Shown: one piece after another, positions 9,696-19,317 of the stretch
Layout of the letters: each line of letters starts with the position of its first letter
Numbering within the stretch: the first letter of the stretch is position 1
Source: an uncultured Alphaproteobacteria bacterium
Lineage (GTDB): Bacteria > Pseudomonadota > Alphaproteobacteria > UBA2966
DNA length: 64,000 nucleotides
Reading direction: 5' to 3'
Assembly (NCBI GenBank): GCA_958295725.1
Contig: OY282368.1
Coordinates: forward strand, 682,001-746,000
The notes under the pieces: model-generated
The model's database searches: none
Seen by the model: only the letters and a program-made list of their open reading frames with translations
Told to the model about the DNA's origin: nothing
Translations under genes and position numbers: made by a program

Positions 9696-10145
9696 TCAGG
9701 CCTTCTCCTTGCCCGCCAGGGTCGGCAGGGCGTCGATCTTCAGGGCGGCGGGCTCGTGCCAGAGATCCTGGGACTTGAATTCTTCCTCCGTCGGCGCCGG
9801 GAAGTCCTCGGGCTCCTCGATCGAGCCCCAGGGCGTGGTGCGGATGGGGGAGACGAAATCCTTCTCGCGGCCGTCGCGGAACTTGATCTTCCAGGAGATG
9901 GTGCCCTTCTCCGGCTCGCGGCGCACGCGGACGCTGTGGCCCAGCGGCGCGAAGTCGGCGTAGCCCCGGACGTCGATGGCGTGCTGCGGGCACATCTTCA
10001 CGCAGGAATAGCACTCCCAGCACATGTTGGGCTCGATATTGTAGGCGCGGCGGTAGGTCTTGTCGATGTGCATGATGTCGGAGGGGCAAATGTCCACGCA
10101 CTCTCCGCAGCCGTCGCAACGCGTCATGTAGACGAAAGTAGGCAT
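9696..10145 (-). CDS. aprB: Adenylylsulfate reductase beta subunit (ferredoxin-like)
   Basis: 149-aa iron-sulfur subunit carrying two [4Fe-4S] clusters. Cysteines occur at residues 10, 13, 16 and 20 (CDGCGECVDIC) and at 42, 45, 48 and 52 (CWECYSCVKMC), followed by the conserved PQHAIDVRGYADFAPLG. It passes electrons between the FAD of AprA and the membrane partner. AGGAG stands eight bases before the ATG. Sits between aprM and aprA. Confidence 0.96.
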   Translation of the reverse strand: MPTFVYMTRCDGCGECVDICPSDIMHIDKTYRRAYNIEPNMCWECYSCVKMCPQHAIDVRGYADFAPLGHSVRVRREPEKGTISWKIKFRDGREKDFVSPIRTTPWGSIEEPEDFPAPTEEEFKSQDLWHEPAALKIDALPTLAGKEKA

Positions 10146-10176
10146 CCGGTGGGCTCCTGGATTGGCGGTGTCGCGT

Positions 10177-10908
10177 CTAGAGAAGGGGCCGGTCGGCGGG
10201 GGGCGGCAGGTTGGTCGAGCCGTCCGCCTCCTCGACCCTCTTCTGGAAGGCCGCCGCGGGCTTGTAGAACATGTGGGAGAACTTGGACCACGGCACGCCG
10301 ACAAAGAGCACCGTGCTGGCGATGACGTAGAGCGCCAGCAAGAAGTCGGCCTGGGTCAGGCCCCAGACGAAGCCGAGCGTGACGCTGGCCAGCAGCGAGA
10401 CGACGAACAGGTCGGCGTGCGTCAGGCGGAAGGGCGAGTGGCCCTCCTTGGCCACGTCGACCCGGATGAAGAACCAGAACCAGTAGCCGCCCGCCATGAC
10501 CAGCGCCGCGCCGAGGTACCAGAGGCCGGGCAGCCAGGCGGGGGTGGCCGCGTCCTTCGTCGGATAGCAGAACACCATGACGACGGTGGCGACGAGGTAG
10601 GCGATGAAGCCGTAGAACGACAGCAGGTGCGCGATTCGGCGCGGCGTCTTGCAGAATTCGCCCGAGGCGAGAACGTCGACCACAACCGTCCGCGCCGCCA
10701 GCGCGGCCGTCTCGCCGCCGCCGAGCGCCCGGGTCGCGCGTTTCTTCTTGGCCTCCCGATCCTGGAAGAAGTACCGGGCGCTCTTCTTGTGGATCATGTC
10801 GAAGAGCGTGCCGCCCGCGACGAACAGGGCCATGACGACGATGTACCACTGCATGACGGTGGGCGATACGGTCGCCGAAATCTCGGCGAAGGGATTGACG
10901 CTGAACAT
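10177..10908 (-). CDS. aprM: AprM membrane anchor of APS reductase
   Basis: 243-aa integral membrane protein with about five to six hydrophobic segments (residues 20-36, 100-118, 128-152, 168-186, 190-210). Position immediately before aprB matches the AprM proteins of sulfur-oxidising bacteria, thought to anchor AprBA to the membrane and transfer electrons to the quinone pool. The alternative sulfur-oxidiser module (QmoABC) is absent here. Assignment rests on context plus topology. Confidence 0.85.
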   Translation of the reverse strand: MFSVNPFAEISATVSPTVMQWYIVVMALFVAGGTLFDMIHKKSARYFFQDREAKKKRATRALGGGETAALAARTVVVDVLASGEFCKTPRRIAHLLSFYGFIAYLVATVVMVFCYPTKDAATPAWLPGLWYLGAALVMAGGYWFWFFIRVDVAKEGHSPFRLTHADLFVVSLLASVTLGFVWGLTQADFLLALYVIASTVLFVGVPWSKFSHMFYKPAAAFQKRVEEADGSTNLPPPADRPLL

Positions 10909-11094
10909 CGAAGCACCCCGATTGGTAGCCGGTTCGATTGTCGCGGGGACCCGAGGACCGCTGGCGGGTCAGCCATCGGCGCGGCCGCGCCGGGCGAACC
11001 CGGGATCGCGAGTATTGAGTAGTTTGGGAAGCGGGACCTTGTCAAGCCGCCGGGACGATTTTAGGGAAATCGGGCGGGGCGGGGGGCGTCTCCC

Positions 11095-12360
11095 TCATGC
11101 CGGCCCGTCGTAATAAGCCTGGAGGACCTCGATCACCTCGCGGCGGCTGAACTCCTCGGGCACGGTCTCGTGGTTGGCGAACATCTCGCGCAGGCGGGTG
11201 CCGGAGATCGAGAGCTTGGTTTCGGGCCCGTGCGGACAGGACCGGGCCTCGGCCGTGCCGGTCGCGACCTCGGCGGCGAAGGCGATCCGGGCCGCCTCGT
11301 CCGGCGGGTCGCCATCGCCCGGGTCGTAACAGGTCTTGCCCGTCGCCATGCCCGCGCACTTGTGGCAGAAGAAGGTGACGTCGATCTTGAGGGGCCGGAT
11401 CTCCAGGTCGTCCGCGCCGAGCTCGTCGAAAACGTCCTGGGCGTCGAACGGCCCGTAGTAATCGCCGACGCCGGCGTGATCGCGGCCCACGACGAGGTGG
11501 GAGCAGCCGAAGTTCTGGCGGAAGAGGGCGTGGAGCAGGGCTTCCCGCGGCCCCGCGTAGCGCATCTCGATGGGATAGCCCGCCTGGATCGCCGTGCCCG
11601 GCGCGAAGTGGTTCTCCACCAGCCTGTCGATGGCCTCGACCCGGACGTCGGCGGGAATGTCGCCGGACTTGAGCGCGCCCAGGACCTGATGGATCAGCAC
11701 GCCGTCGCAGACCTCGATCGCGATCTTGGCGAGGAATTCGTGGCTGCGGTGCATGGGATTGCGGGTCTGGAAGGCCGCCACCCGCGACCACCCTTTCTCC
11801 CGGAACAGCGCGCGGGTCTCATCGGGGCGCAGGTAGAGGCCCTGGTAGGTCTCGGGATAGTGGCTCTCGCCGAAGGCGACGACGGGACCCGCGAGATTGA
11901 CTTCGGGCTGGGCCATGACCTTCTCCACGCCGGGGTGCGCGGGATCGGTCGTGCGGAAGACGCTCGCGCATTCCAGCTCCCGGTCGATGGCGTACTTCTC
12001 GTCGACGGTGAGCGCGCCGAGCACCTCGCCCGACTCCGCGTCCACGAGCGCGACCTCCTCGCCGTCGCCGATCGACTCGGCGAGGGGTCGTTCGCACGAA
12101 AGAGTGATGGGGATGGGCCAGAAGGTGCCGTCGGCGAGCCTCATGTCGACGCAGGCGCCGCGCCAGTCGTCGCGCCCCATGAAGCCGTCGAGCGGCGTGT
12201 AGGCGCCCATCGCCAGCATCAGCAGGTCCGATGCCTCGCGGCTCGAGACTGGAACCCGTTTGAGGGACCGGGCCCGTTCGAGGCCGGCGGCGCGCTCCGG
12301 CTCGGGCGCCCGCAGCGGCTTCAGGGCGCCCCTGCCGTGGGGGTTGACCAACCGGGACAT
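11095..12360 (-). CDS. sat: Sulfate adenylyltransferase (ATP sulfurylase)
   Basis: 421-aa homo-oligomeric ATP sulfurylase; here it would run APS + PPi to ATP + sulfate, conserving energy. The nucleotide motif [11 protein letters not shown] is at residues 198-208 and GRDHAG at 292-297. Cysteines 332, 335, 344 and 375 form the metal-binding set seen in prokaryotic Sat. No APS-kinase domain is fused. Start ATG follows GGAG. First gene of the sat-aprMBA group, 186 bp before aprM. Presence beside aprBA argues for dissimilatory rather than assimilatory use (that would be CysDN). Confidence 0.95.
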   Translation of the reverse strand: MSRLVNPHGRGALKPLRAPEPERAAGLERARSLKRVPVSSREASDLLMLAMGAYTPLDGFMGRDDWRGACVDMRLADGTFWPIPITLSCERPLAESIGDGEEVALVDAESGEVLGALTVDEKYAIDRELECASVFRTTDPAHPGVEKVMAQPEVNLAGPVVAFGESHYPETYQGLYLRPDETRALFREKGWSRVAAFQTRNPMHRSHEFLAKIAIEVCDGVLIHQVLGALKSGDIPADVRVEAIDRLVENHFAPGTAIQAGYPIEMRYAGPREALLHALFRQNFGCSHLVVGRDHAGVGDYYGPFDAQDVFDELGADDLEIRPLKIDVTFFCHKCAGMATGKTCYDPGDGDPPDEAARIAFAAEVATGTAEARSCPHGPETKLSISGTRLREMFANHETVPEEFSRREVIEVLQAYYDGPA

Positions 12361-12582
12361 TCGCTCTCCTTCTCTCTCGCGGCGCGCGGCCGAAGGCGCC
12401 GTCTCGGGACGGCGTGGCCCGTTGTAGCAAACCCGGCCCGCCGTGCGCCATGCGCGGCCGTCGACCGACCGGGAGGGGACGAGCGGTCCGACCCGAGCAC
12501 GCCAGGAATGAATCGCGGGTGCGTGTCGACCGCGAGATCCGGCCGTTGACCGGTCGCGCCGCCCGAGGGCCGAGGCGGGCCG

Positions 12583-13107
12583 CTACTCCGCTGCCTGCCG
12601 CTCCGAGTCCGTGACCTCCAGGTCGAGTCTGACCTCGATCGGCGTCTGGAGCGAATCGAGCACCGGGCAATGCGCGTCGACCCTGTCCCGCAGGCGCCGG
12701 ACGTCCTCCGGGCCGGCCGGCGTGTCCAGGGTCACCGTGCCGGTCACCCGCCGCAGGCCGGCGCGAATGCCGTCCATGTCGACGAACCCGCGCAGGTCGG
12801 CCTCTCCCGTCACCGTGACGGAGACGTTCCGCAGCGGGATCTCCATGGCGTCGGCGTAGAGCCGGTAGGTCACCTCCTGGCAGGCGGCCAGGGCCGCCAA
12901 CAGGATTTCCGAGGGCTTCGGGCCCTTGTTCCCGCCGCCGAAGTTCCTCGGCTCGTCCGCCACGAGGGTGAAGTCGCGGATAGAGACATGGCTCTCGAAG
13001 CCGTCGATCTGCCGGCTGCGGACGGTTGCCGACATCAGGCCACGCGAGGGCTTCTCGCGCAGTTTCTCCCGCGAGCTGTCGAACACCTGTTTCATGCGAA
13101 ACCGCAC
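12583..13107 (-). CDS. OsmC family peroxidase-like protein
   Basis: 174 aa from the GTG at 13107, chosen because GGGGGAG lies eight bases upstream; an internal ATG four codons later has no such site. OsmC/Ohr fold: PSEILLAALAACQEVTYR carries the first cysteine and AHCPVLDSL the second, the pair that reduces organic hydroperoxides. Cytoplasmic. It stands alone downstream of the LysR gene on the same strand. Confidence 0.82.
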   Translation of the reverse strand: MRFRMKQVFDSSREKLREKPSRGLMSATVRSRQIDGFESHVSIRDFTLVADEPRNFGGGNKGPKPSEILLAALAACQEVTYRLYADAMEIPLRNVSVTVTGEADLRGFVDMDGIRAGLRRVTGTVTLDTPAGPEDVRRLRDRVDAHCPVLDSLQTPIEVRLDLEVTDSERQAAE

Positions 13108-13410
13108 GGCCTTGTCTCCCCCTGGTTGTTCCGAAACAGACGACGACGGAGCATCGTCGCCGTTTCGCGCCGCGAAATCAATGCTGTCGCCGTGCGAGCG
13201 GATTCCCGAATTATGCCGCCACGCTGTCCGACAAACCGAGGTCACCTCACAGGAAAAGCGGCTTCCTCTTCGATCCCCTCTCAACAACGCAGGAACAGCA
13301 CCGGAACGACCCAGCCGCCAAACGGCGGGCGCCGACGCACGTTCCAATACATCAGCCAACCGTCACCCTCGACCGCAACACACACCACACCACAGCGGGA
13401 GAAATGCGGG
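13108..13410. other. Intergenic, no recognised feature
   Basis: About 300 bases between the LysR gene and the OsmC gene, both on the minus strand, so it should carry the OsmC promoter. It is less GC-rich than the flanks. No gene, hairpin or repeat was recognised. Confidence 0.5.
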
Positions 13411-14304
13411 CTAGAACCGCTCCCCCTGGACCTTGCGAACGAGGAAGTCGCGGAAGATGGCGACGCGCTTCGAATGCCTGAGTTCCTCGGGATAGACGAA
13501 GAAGGTGTCGAATTCCGGGCCCTCGACATCAGGGATGATCCGCGTCACCCGTGAGTGCCCCTGGACCATGTAGTCGGGCAGTCCCGCGATGCCGACGCCG
13601 GACTCGACCGCGAGCAGCGTGCTGTAGATGTTGTTCACCTTCAACGTCGGGCGCGGCCGCCTCCCGCGCCCCCTGTCGCCGAGCGTGAGAAGCCAGTTCA
13701 CGTCGGCCAGAACCGTCGGAGCCTTCTCGCCGTACACGATGAGCCTGTGATCCGCCAGATCCTCGATCGTCGTGGGCGTTCCATTGCGGGAGAGGTATTC
13801 CGGCGAGGCGTAGATGTGGCGATGCACCTTGACCAGCTTGCGCTTCACGAGATCGACCTGAACCGGTTCGTGCATGCGGATCGCGATGTCCGCCTCCCGC
13901 ATCCCGAGGTCGAGCTCGCGATCGTCCAGGATGAGGTGCAGCGTGACTTCCGGGTAGTATTCCGTGAACTCGCGAATCCGGGGGGTCAGCCAGGTCGAAC
14001 CGAACCCCACCGTCGTCGTCACCTTGAGCTCGCCCCGGGGTTTTTCGGCGGCGTCCGCGATCATGGCCTCCGTCATCGTCAGACGCGCGGACACGTCGTG
14101 CGCGGCGCGATAGAGCGTTTCGCCCTGCTCGGTCAGGAGGAGACCCCGCGCGTGGCGGTGGAACAGCATGACGCCGAGGTCCTCTTCCAGCGCGCCGATC
14201 TGCCGGCTGACGGCGGATTGGCTGAGATTCATCGTCTCGCCGGCGTGGGTGAAGCTGCCCGCCTCGGCGACGCCGTGGAATATCCTGAGTTTGTCCCAGT
14301 CCAT
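13411..14304 (-). CDS. LysR family transcriptional regulator
   Basis: 297 aa, standard LTTR length. N-terminal winged helix-turn-helix (MDWDKLRIFHGVAEAGSFTHAGE, with SQSAVSRQIGALEEDLGVMLFHR) is followed by a LysR-substrate domain from about residue 90. Starts 21 bp after trxB stops, so it is probably co-transcribed with it. In alphaproteobacteria this trxB-neighbouring LysR is a common arrangement; the effector is unknown. Confidence 0.9.
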   Translation of the reverse strand: MDWDKLRIFHGVAEAGSFTHAGETMNLSQSAVSRQIGALEEDLGVMLFHRHARGLLLTEQGETLYRAAHDVSARLTMTEAMIADAAEKPRGELKVTTTVGFGSTWLTPRIREFTEYYPEVTLHLILDDRELDLGMREADIAIRMHEPVQVDLVKRKLVKVHRHIYASPEYLSRNGTPTTIEDLADHRLIVYGEKAPTVLADVNWLLTLGDRGRGRRPRPTLKVNNIYSTLLAVESGVGIAGLPDYMVQGHSRVTRIIPDVEGPEFDTFFVYPEELRHSKRVAIFRDFLVRKVQGERF

Positions 14305-14325
14305 GGTCCGGCCCGGCGGGCGCCG

Positions 14326-15294
14326 TTACTCCGCGGCCTCCCGCACCGCGACGTCGCGCTCCGCGAGGAACTTCCCGGCCTCCAGTGCGGCCATGCATCC
14401 GGCGCCCGCTGCCGTCACGGCCTGCCGGTAAATCTTGTCCTGGACGTCTCCGGCCGCGAAGACGCCGGGGACATCGGTCGCCGTCGAGTCCGCGGCCGTC
14501 ACGATGTACCCTTCGTCATCCATCTCGACCTGGCCCCGGAACAACTCCGTGGACGGCGTATGGCCGATGGCGATGAATACGCCGTCGACGGCCATTCCCC
14601 GGATCTCGCCGGTCCGTGCGTGCCGGAGCTTGACCCCGGTTACGCCCGGTGGGTCGCCGTCACCCAGGACCTCGTCGAGGATATGGTTCCACAGGACTTC
14701 GATTTTCTCGTTGTCGAACAGGCGCTTCTGGAGGATATTCTCCGCCCGGAGCTCGTCCCGGCGATGGACCAGCGTCACCTTGTCGGCATGATTGGTGAGA
14801 TAGATCGCCTCCTCCACCGCCGTGTTCCCGCCACCCACGACGACGACCTCCTTGTCGCGGAAGAAGAACCCGTCGCACGTCGCGCAGGCCGACACGCCGA
14901 AGCCCTTGAACCTGTCTTCGCTGGGAAGGCCGAGCCAGCGGGCTTGCGCGCCCGTCGCGATAATCACCGAATCGCCGCCGTATGTGTTTCCGGAATCGCC
15001 CCTGGCGGCGAAGGGACGGGACGAGAGGTCGATTTCCACGATCATGTCGTCGATCAACTCGGCGTCGACGCCGCGGGCCTGCTCCGCCATCTGTTCCATG
15101 AGCCAGGGCCCCTGAATGATCCCGGAGAACCCGGGGTAGTTCTCCACGTCGGTGGTGATGGTCATCTGCCCGCCGGGCTCCAGACCGCGAATCACCATCG
15201 GCGCCAGGCCGGCTCGAGCCGCGTAGATCGCGGCGGTGTACCCCGCGGGACCGGACCCGACGATCAGTATCCGGCTGTGTTTGTGTTCGCTCAT
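14326..15294 (-). CDS. trxB: Thioredoxin-disulfide reductase
   Basis: 322-aa flavoenzyme that passes electrons from NADPH to thioredoxin. FAD motif GSGPAG at residues 13-18, redox-active CATC at 137-140, NADPH motif GGGNTA at 154-159, and the C-terminal GVFAAGDVQD FAD contact. The ATG at 15294 is preceded by GAGGAG; an upstream open stretch of 17 codons is not needed. Forms a unit with the LysR gene. Confidence 0.95.
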   Translation of the reverse strand: MSEHKHSRILIVGSGPAGYTAAIYAARAGLAPMVIRGLEPGGQMTITTDVENYPGFSGIIQGPWLMEQMAEQARGVDAELIDDMIVEIDLSSRPFAARGDSGNTYGGDSVIIATGAQARWLGLPSEDRFKGFGVSACATCDGFFFRDKEVVVVGGGNTAVEEAIYLTNHADKVTLVHRRDELRAENILQKRLFDNEKIEVLWNHILDEVLGDGDPPGVTGVKLRHARTGEIRGMAVDGVFIAIGHTPSTELFRGQVEMDDEGYIVTAADSTATDVPGVFAAGDVQDKIYRQAVTAAGAGCMAALEAGKFLAERDVAVREAAE

Positions 15295-15393
15295 GCGGTG
15301 CTCCTCACGCGGCAAGATCCGGCGACCGGGGACGGTCCCTCCCATTTGGGAAGCCGGCGGCAGTCGCGCAAGTCGCGACGGCGCGGACCGTCG

Positions 15394-17328
15394 TCAGAAA
15401 CCGAACATATGATCGAGGGAAAAGGCATCGCCGTCCGACAGCAGCCCGTGATACCCGAAAAGGCGGCACGTCGCATCACGGACCAGAATCCAGGCGCCGT
15501 CGCCGGCGCGGCCCACCGCGTCGGCGACGAACGTCTCGTGATAGCGCCAGTGCAGGGAGCCGCCGCAGGGAATCTGGACGGAGACCGTGTCCACGACCTC
15601 CCCGTCTTCGTCATGGAGGACGAGCCGCGTGTCCGAAAAGTCCCGCCACGGCCGCGAAGCGGGGTAAATGAGGTGGCACATCGTCTGGAGACCGTCGCCG
15701 CCGACCCTGAGAAACAGACGGGTCGACAGTCCGGGGGGGTCGGACGCATAGGACTGCGGTTCGTCCCGGTAGACGATGGGCGTGTTGAAGATATGGGCAC
15801 CGAAGCTGGTTTCCGCGGCGTGCCCGCCGTCACGGCGCCGGTAGCGCGCGATGCCATGCAACCAGCCGTCCGCGTCGCCGCCGTCCCGGAAGTCGTAGAG
15901 CAGTTCGACATGCCCGTAGCCGGACGGCAGGTCCACGCCCTCGTCCCGCGTCCACGAGTCGATATCGACGACCGCGCTGTCGCGCCGCGCGACGCGGCCC
16001 AGGAACCTCTCGGCGACGCGCTCCCCGGTCGCGTCCATGAGGGCGCACCCGATGGGCAGCTCTCGCTGCGCGGTCGCCATCGGCGTCGGCAGGACGAGGC
16101 TCCCGAAGTCGCTCACCGGCGGCACCGGAAAGGGCAGGATGTACCCCTTGCCCATGAGTGGCGCGAGGTCCGGAATCCGTGGATCGGGCTTCAGGTCGGT
16201 ACGCTCGACGTTGGCGTGGGCGATCCTGCGCCGACCGCCGGGGCCTTCGATCTCGTATCGTGGGCGGACGAAGTAGCGCCCCGCCCGGATCTCGATCTGG
16301 CTCGGCCAGCGGAGATCGGGAAGGAGCGTGGCGACATCGAGCGCATGGGTGCCGAAAGCGGGTATCTCCCGGTCCAGCCAGGCGACATCCGGCGAGCCCA
16401 TGGCGTTCAGCCCGACCCCGCCCCTTGGGATCGCGAGGGGGTGGCTGTTCTGAATCCACAGCACGACGCGCTCGCCTTCGTCCGGGGCTGGCGCGCCGGC
16501 ATAGAGATCCGCCGGCCAGGCGTTGGCATCGTGCGTGCAGGAGAGCGTGTCGGCACCGTTCCCGCGGATGTCCAGTGCGTACTTGACGACGTCGTGCCCG
16601 CGAACGCGCAGCGCGTGAATGAACAGGGAGCCGCGAAAATCGTCGAGGCCGAACCGGCTTCGCACCTCGGCACTGTCGATGGCGATGGAGGAATCCGCAC
16701 CGGATAACGGTTCGTTCCAACTTGCCAGCACGGCACCGGACTCGTCGAACAGGCGGAGCCACAGTTCGGCGTCCCGCGCGCCGTACCCGGCCCAGTAATT
16801 TGCCGTGCGGACGGATGTGTGCAGATCCCGGGTGTCGCGGAAGAAGGCGAAGTTGGTCGCGAAGTTCAAGGGATCGAGATAGCGGCGGCGATTGCTCAAC
16901 CAATCTTCGGGCAGCCGCATTTCGTCGAGGGAGACGATCTCCATCTTCTCCGGCGCGAGATGGCGGATATGGTCCCGGAGACGATCCGAATCGAACGCGG
17001 CGATCAGAAGCGTCGATGCCGCGCAGCCGGGCAGTTCGGTAACCGGTCTGGCGCCGCGGCCCGCGACGTTCGCGCCGACCCGGTCGATGTCCCGGACGAA
17101 GGCCGCCACCACGTCGCAGCCGTCGAGCGGATAGAGCACCTCGAAATCGGCGGCGTGCCCCAACGGATCGTAGACGGCAACCGAACCCACCCGCCGCAAC
17201 CGCCGGACCAGCGCCTGCCCGCGCTCCGAGGCGTAGGGGTGCCCGAGAGCCTTGAACAGGGTCGTGCCGCCGAAATTGCCGCCGGGGCGCCAGCCCTGGT
17301 TCTTGAACGTCTCTATGTTCAGTGGCAT
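15394..17328 (-). CDS. Protein of unknown function, 644 aa
   Basis: No family recognised. 644 aa without signal peptide or membrane segment, so cytoplasmic. The first 150 residues look like an alpha/beta domain (VGSVAVYDPLG, DVVAAFVRDID, STLLIAAFDSDRLRDHI). The remainder is rich in beta-type stretches with tryptophan and tyrosine motifs (LWLRLFDESGAVLASWNEPL, VVLWIQNSHPLAIPRG), suggesting repeated beta-sandwich or carbohydrate-handling modules; that is inference. ATG at 17328 has GGAG at nine bases and overlaps the end of the ELM1-family gene by ten bases, so the two are coupled. It sits between ELM1 and trxB. Confidence 0.75.
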   Translation of the reverse strand: MPLNIETFKNQGWRPGGNFGGTTLFKALGHPYASERGQALVRRLRRVGSVAVYDPLGHAADFEVLYPLDGCDVVAAFVRDIDRVGANVAGRGARPVTELPGCAASTLLIAAFDSDRLRDHIRHLAPEKMEIVSLDEMRLPEDWLSNRRRYLDPLNFATNFAFFRDTRDLHTSVRTANYWAGYGARDAELWLRLFDESGAVLASWNEPLSGADSSIAIDSAEVRSRFGLDDFRGSLFIHALRVRGHDVVKYALDIRGNGADTLSCTHDANAWPADLYAGAPAPDEGERVVLWIQNSHPLAIPRGGVGLNAMGSPDVAWLDREIPAFGTHALDVATLLPDLRWPSQIEIRAGRYFVRPRYEIEGPGGRRRIAHANVERTDLKPDPRIPDLAPLMGKGYILPFPVPPVSDFGSLVLPTPMATAQRELPIGCALMDATGERVAERFLGRVARRDSAVVDIDSWTRDEGVDLPSGYGHVELLYDFRDGGDADGWLHGIARYRRRDGGHAAETSFGAHIFNTPIVYRDEPQSYASDPPGLSTRLFLRVGGDGLQTMCHLIYPASRPWRDFSDTRLVLHDEDGEVVDTVSVQIPCGGSLHWRYHETFVADAVGRAGDGAWILVRDATCRLFGYHGLLSDGDAFSLDHMFGF

Positions 17329-18329
17329 ACGGCGAGCTCCTGCACGGCCGATCCTAGTCTCCGGCGGACGGCCGCGGCAACCGTCACGGTATCGTCCAAG
17401 GGCGCGTAGCTCCAGTGCTCCAGGCGTCCGTCGAAGGGCCGGGTGATGCCGGCGGCGCGCAAGGAGTCGTGAAACTCGCGAAGGCGCCGCGAACCGCCGT
17501 CGAGATCGATCGTGTAGACCGGCTTTCCCGTGGTGGCCGCCTCGGACACCATGCTGACGGAGTCGCACGTCGCCACGATGGCGTCCGCCAGCCCGAGAAG
17601 CCCGAGATAGGGGTTCGGACCCGTACCGTCCCACAGGAACACGCCATCGTGCGGGAGTTTCCGGCGAAGCACCGCGACGTTCTCCTCGCCCGTCCGCCGC
17701 GATGGCGTGACGGCGAGACCGGCGTCGGCGGACCGTCTCAGCTCGATCAACCGGTCGGCGAGACGGCCGGTCCGTGCAGGGGTCAACCGGAAGCTCCCGC
17801 TGGTGCCGCCCAGCAGCACCGCGACCAGGGGGCGGGGCAACCCGGCGACTCGCGGCGCGAGGCGCCGGGCCTCTTCGGCGAGTCTCCACGGGGTGACCCG
17901 ATTGAGCGCCCCGCGGGACACGATGACGTTGGGACCGGACAGCCCGTCGTGCCGGGGCGCCGCGACGAGGTCGAAATCATCCAAACGCGCCTTGGGATCC
18001 TGGACGTGGATCGCGAAACAGCCGCCGCCGCTGGCACGCCGGATCGTCGCGCCGAAGGGAGCGCTACGTCGTCCGCAGGTGATCACGAGGCGGGGCCAGG
18101 GCGGCTCCAGCGGATCGCCGCCCTCGGCGATCAAGCCCAGGGGACGCGGCCAAAGACGGGTCGGGAGGCGGGTCCAGGGTGCGCCGACCGTCACCCGCTT
18201 GACGACGGTGGGCAGGCCGACGGCCTCCGCCAGTCCGAGCGCCTGGTTTTCCATGCCGACGGCGCCCTCGGTCACGACCCAGCACACCGGCGCGGGCGGC
18301 TCCTCGGTCGTATGGAACGTCGCCGTCAT
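17319..18329 (-). CDS. Mitochondrial fission ELM1 family protein (DUF1022)
   Basis: 336 aa. Matches the bacterial ELM1/DUF1022 family: VVTEGAVGMENQALGLAEAVG at the start, VLLGGTSGSFRLT in the middle and ATCDSVSMVSEAATTGKPVYTIDL near the C-terminus, which resembles the nucleotide-sugar-binding half of GT-B glycosyltransferases. Function in bacteria is not established. Start ATG at 18329 has only a weak ribosome site. Coupled by a ten-base overlap to the unknown 644-aa gene. Confidence 0.8.
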   Translation of the reverse strand: MTATFHTTEEPPAPVCWVVTEGAVGMENQALGLAEAVGLPTVVKRVTVGAPWTRLPTRLWPRPLGLIAEGGDPLEPPWPRLVITCGRRSAPFGATIRRASGGGCFAIHVQDPKARLDDFDLVAAPRHDGLSGPNVIVSRGALNRVTPWRLAEEARRLAPRVAGLPRPLVAVLLGGTSGSFRLTPARTGRLADRLIELRRSADAGLAVTPSRRTGEENVAVLRRKLPHDGVFLWDGTGPNPYLGLLGLADAIVATCDSVSMVSEAATTGKPVYTIDLDGGSRRLREFHDSLRAAGITRPFDGRLEHWSYAPLDDTVTVAAAVRRRLGSAVQELAVCH

Positions 18330-18759
18330 GATCCGATCCGCCTGTCCGCGGAACCCGTCCAGCGACGGGAGCGCCGTCAGGGTCCGTCCATACTCCTCCC
18401 CCTGTCCGGGAGGAGGAGCGCTCATCTTCGCGGCCTCCCCCTCCCCGCCGGGGAGATGGCGCATCGGACATCGCCACCATGACGTTCCGGCCGGGAACAT
18501 CGAGGGAACCCCGCGTTCCATCGGCGGATTTTCACGGACAGGTTCACCGTGGATCGCGCGCCCGGCGGACCAGCCCCCGAAATCGCATCGGAGGAGCGCA
18601 TACTCAGGCGTAGCCGTCCGCCATGCCCCGGTCAAGATAGCATGCGCGCGGTGGCTCGGCCTTCACGCACCAACGTGTTCGGCGTGGCGCTGCCGAATCC
18701 CGGCGGCGGTCCGGCGCGGAACGGTCCGGGCGCTTCGCGGCCGCTGACGGAGCCGGCGC
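18330..18759. other. Intergenic region with hairpin element
   Basis: 430 bases upstream of the ELM1-family gene and downstream of greA. Apart from the hairpin at 18393-18415, no gene or known element is recognised. Confidence 0.5.
18393..18415. repeat. Dispersed CT/GA-rich hairpin element
   Basis: CTCCTCCC, seven-base loop CCTGTCC, GGGAGGAG: a perfect 8-bp stem. The core TACTCCTCCCCCTG is shared with the elements at 19631 and (inverted) 42743, so this is a dispersed intergenic repeat. No T-run follows, so a simple intrinsic terminator is doubtful. Confidence 0.6.
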
Positions 18760-19233
18760 CTATTCGTAGTTGACGTTGACGATCTCGTAGTACTTCAGGC
18801 CGCCGGGCGTGTTGACCTCGGCCGTATCGCCCTTGCTCTTGCCGATGATCGCGCGCGCCAGGGGCGACGTTACGGACAACAGGCCTTCCTTGATGTCGGC
18901 CTCGTCGGCGCCGACGATTTTGTAGGTCACCTTCTCGTCCGTGTCCTCGTCCGCCAGACGGACGGTCGCCCCGAACTGGACGTGGTTTCCCGACAGGGAT
19001 CTCACGTCGATGACGTCCGCGCGCCGTAGCTTGTCCTCGAGCTCCATGACGCGCGTTTCGATGAAGCCCTGACGTTCCTTGGCCGCGTGAAACTCCGCAT
19101 TCTCGGAGAGATCGCCGTGTTCCCGCGCCGCCTCGAGCGCTTTCACGATCGAGGGCCGCTCGACCGTCTTGAGGCGCTTGAGCTCGTCCTGCAGGCGGCT
19201 GTAGCCCGCCGAGGTCATCGGGACCTTTTCCAT
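18760..19233 (-). CDS. greA: Transcription elongation factor GreA
   Basis: 157 aa, normal GreA length. The N-terminal coiled coil (EELKRLKTVERPSIVKALEAAREHGDLSENAEFHAAKERQ region) carries the acidic tip residues that stimulate RNA cleavage in backtracked RNA polymerase; the C-terminal FKBP-like domain ends GGLKYYEIVNVNYE. Start chosen at MEKVPMTSAGY. Lies downstream of carB on the same strand, the usual alphaproteobacterial order. Confidence 0.95.
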   Translation of the reverse strand: MEKVPMTSAGYSRLQDELKRLKTVERPSIVKALEAAREHGDLSENAEFHAAKERQGFIETRVMELEDKLRRADVIDVRSLSGNHVQFGATVRLADEDTDEKVTYKIVGADEADIKEGLLSVTSPLARAIIGKSKGDTAEVNTPGGLKYYEIVNVNYE

Positions 19234-19317
19234 GACTTCCCGCTCTACCCGTTCATGGCCGGAACAACATCGTCTTCCAACGTTCGCGCGCCAACGACCG
19301 AGCGCAGCCCCCGCTTC

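Noticed and set aside
13555-16707. 1050-codon plus-strand open frame opposite LysR, trxB and the 644-aa gene
   Set aside because: No family resemblance, composition typical of an antisense shadow, and the opposite strand encodes clear motifs.
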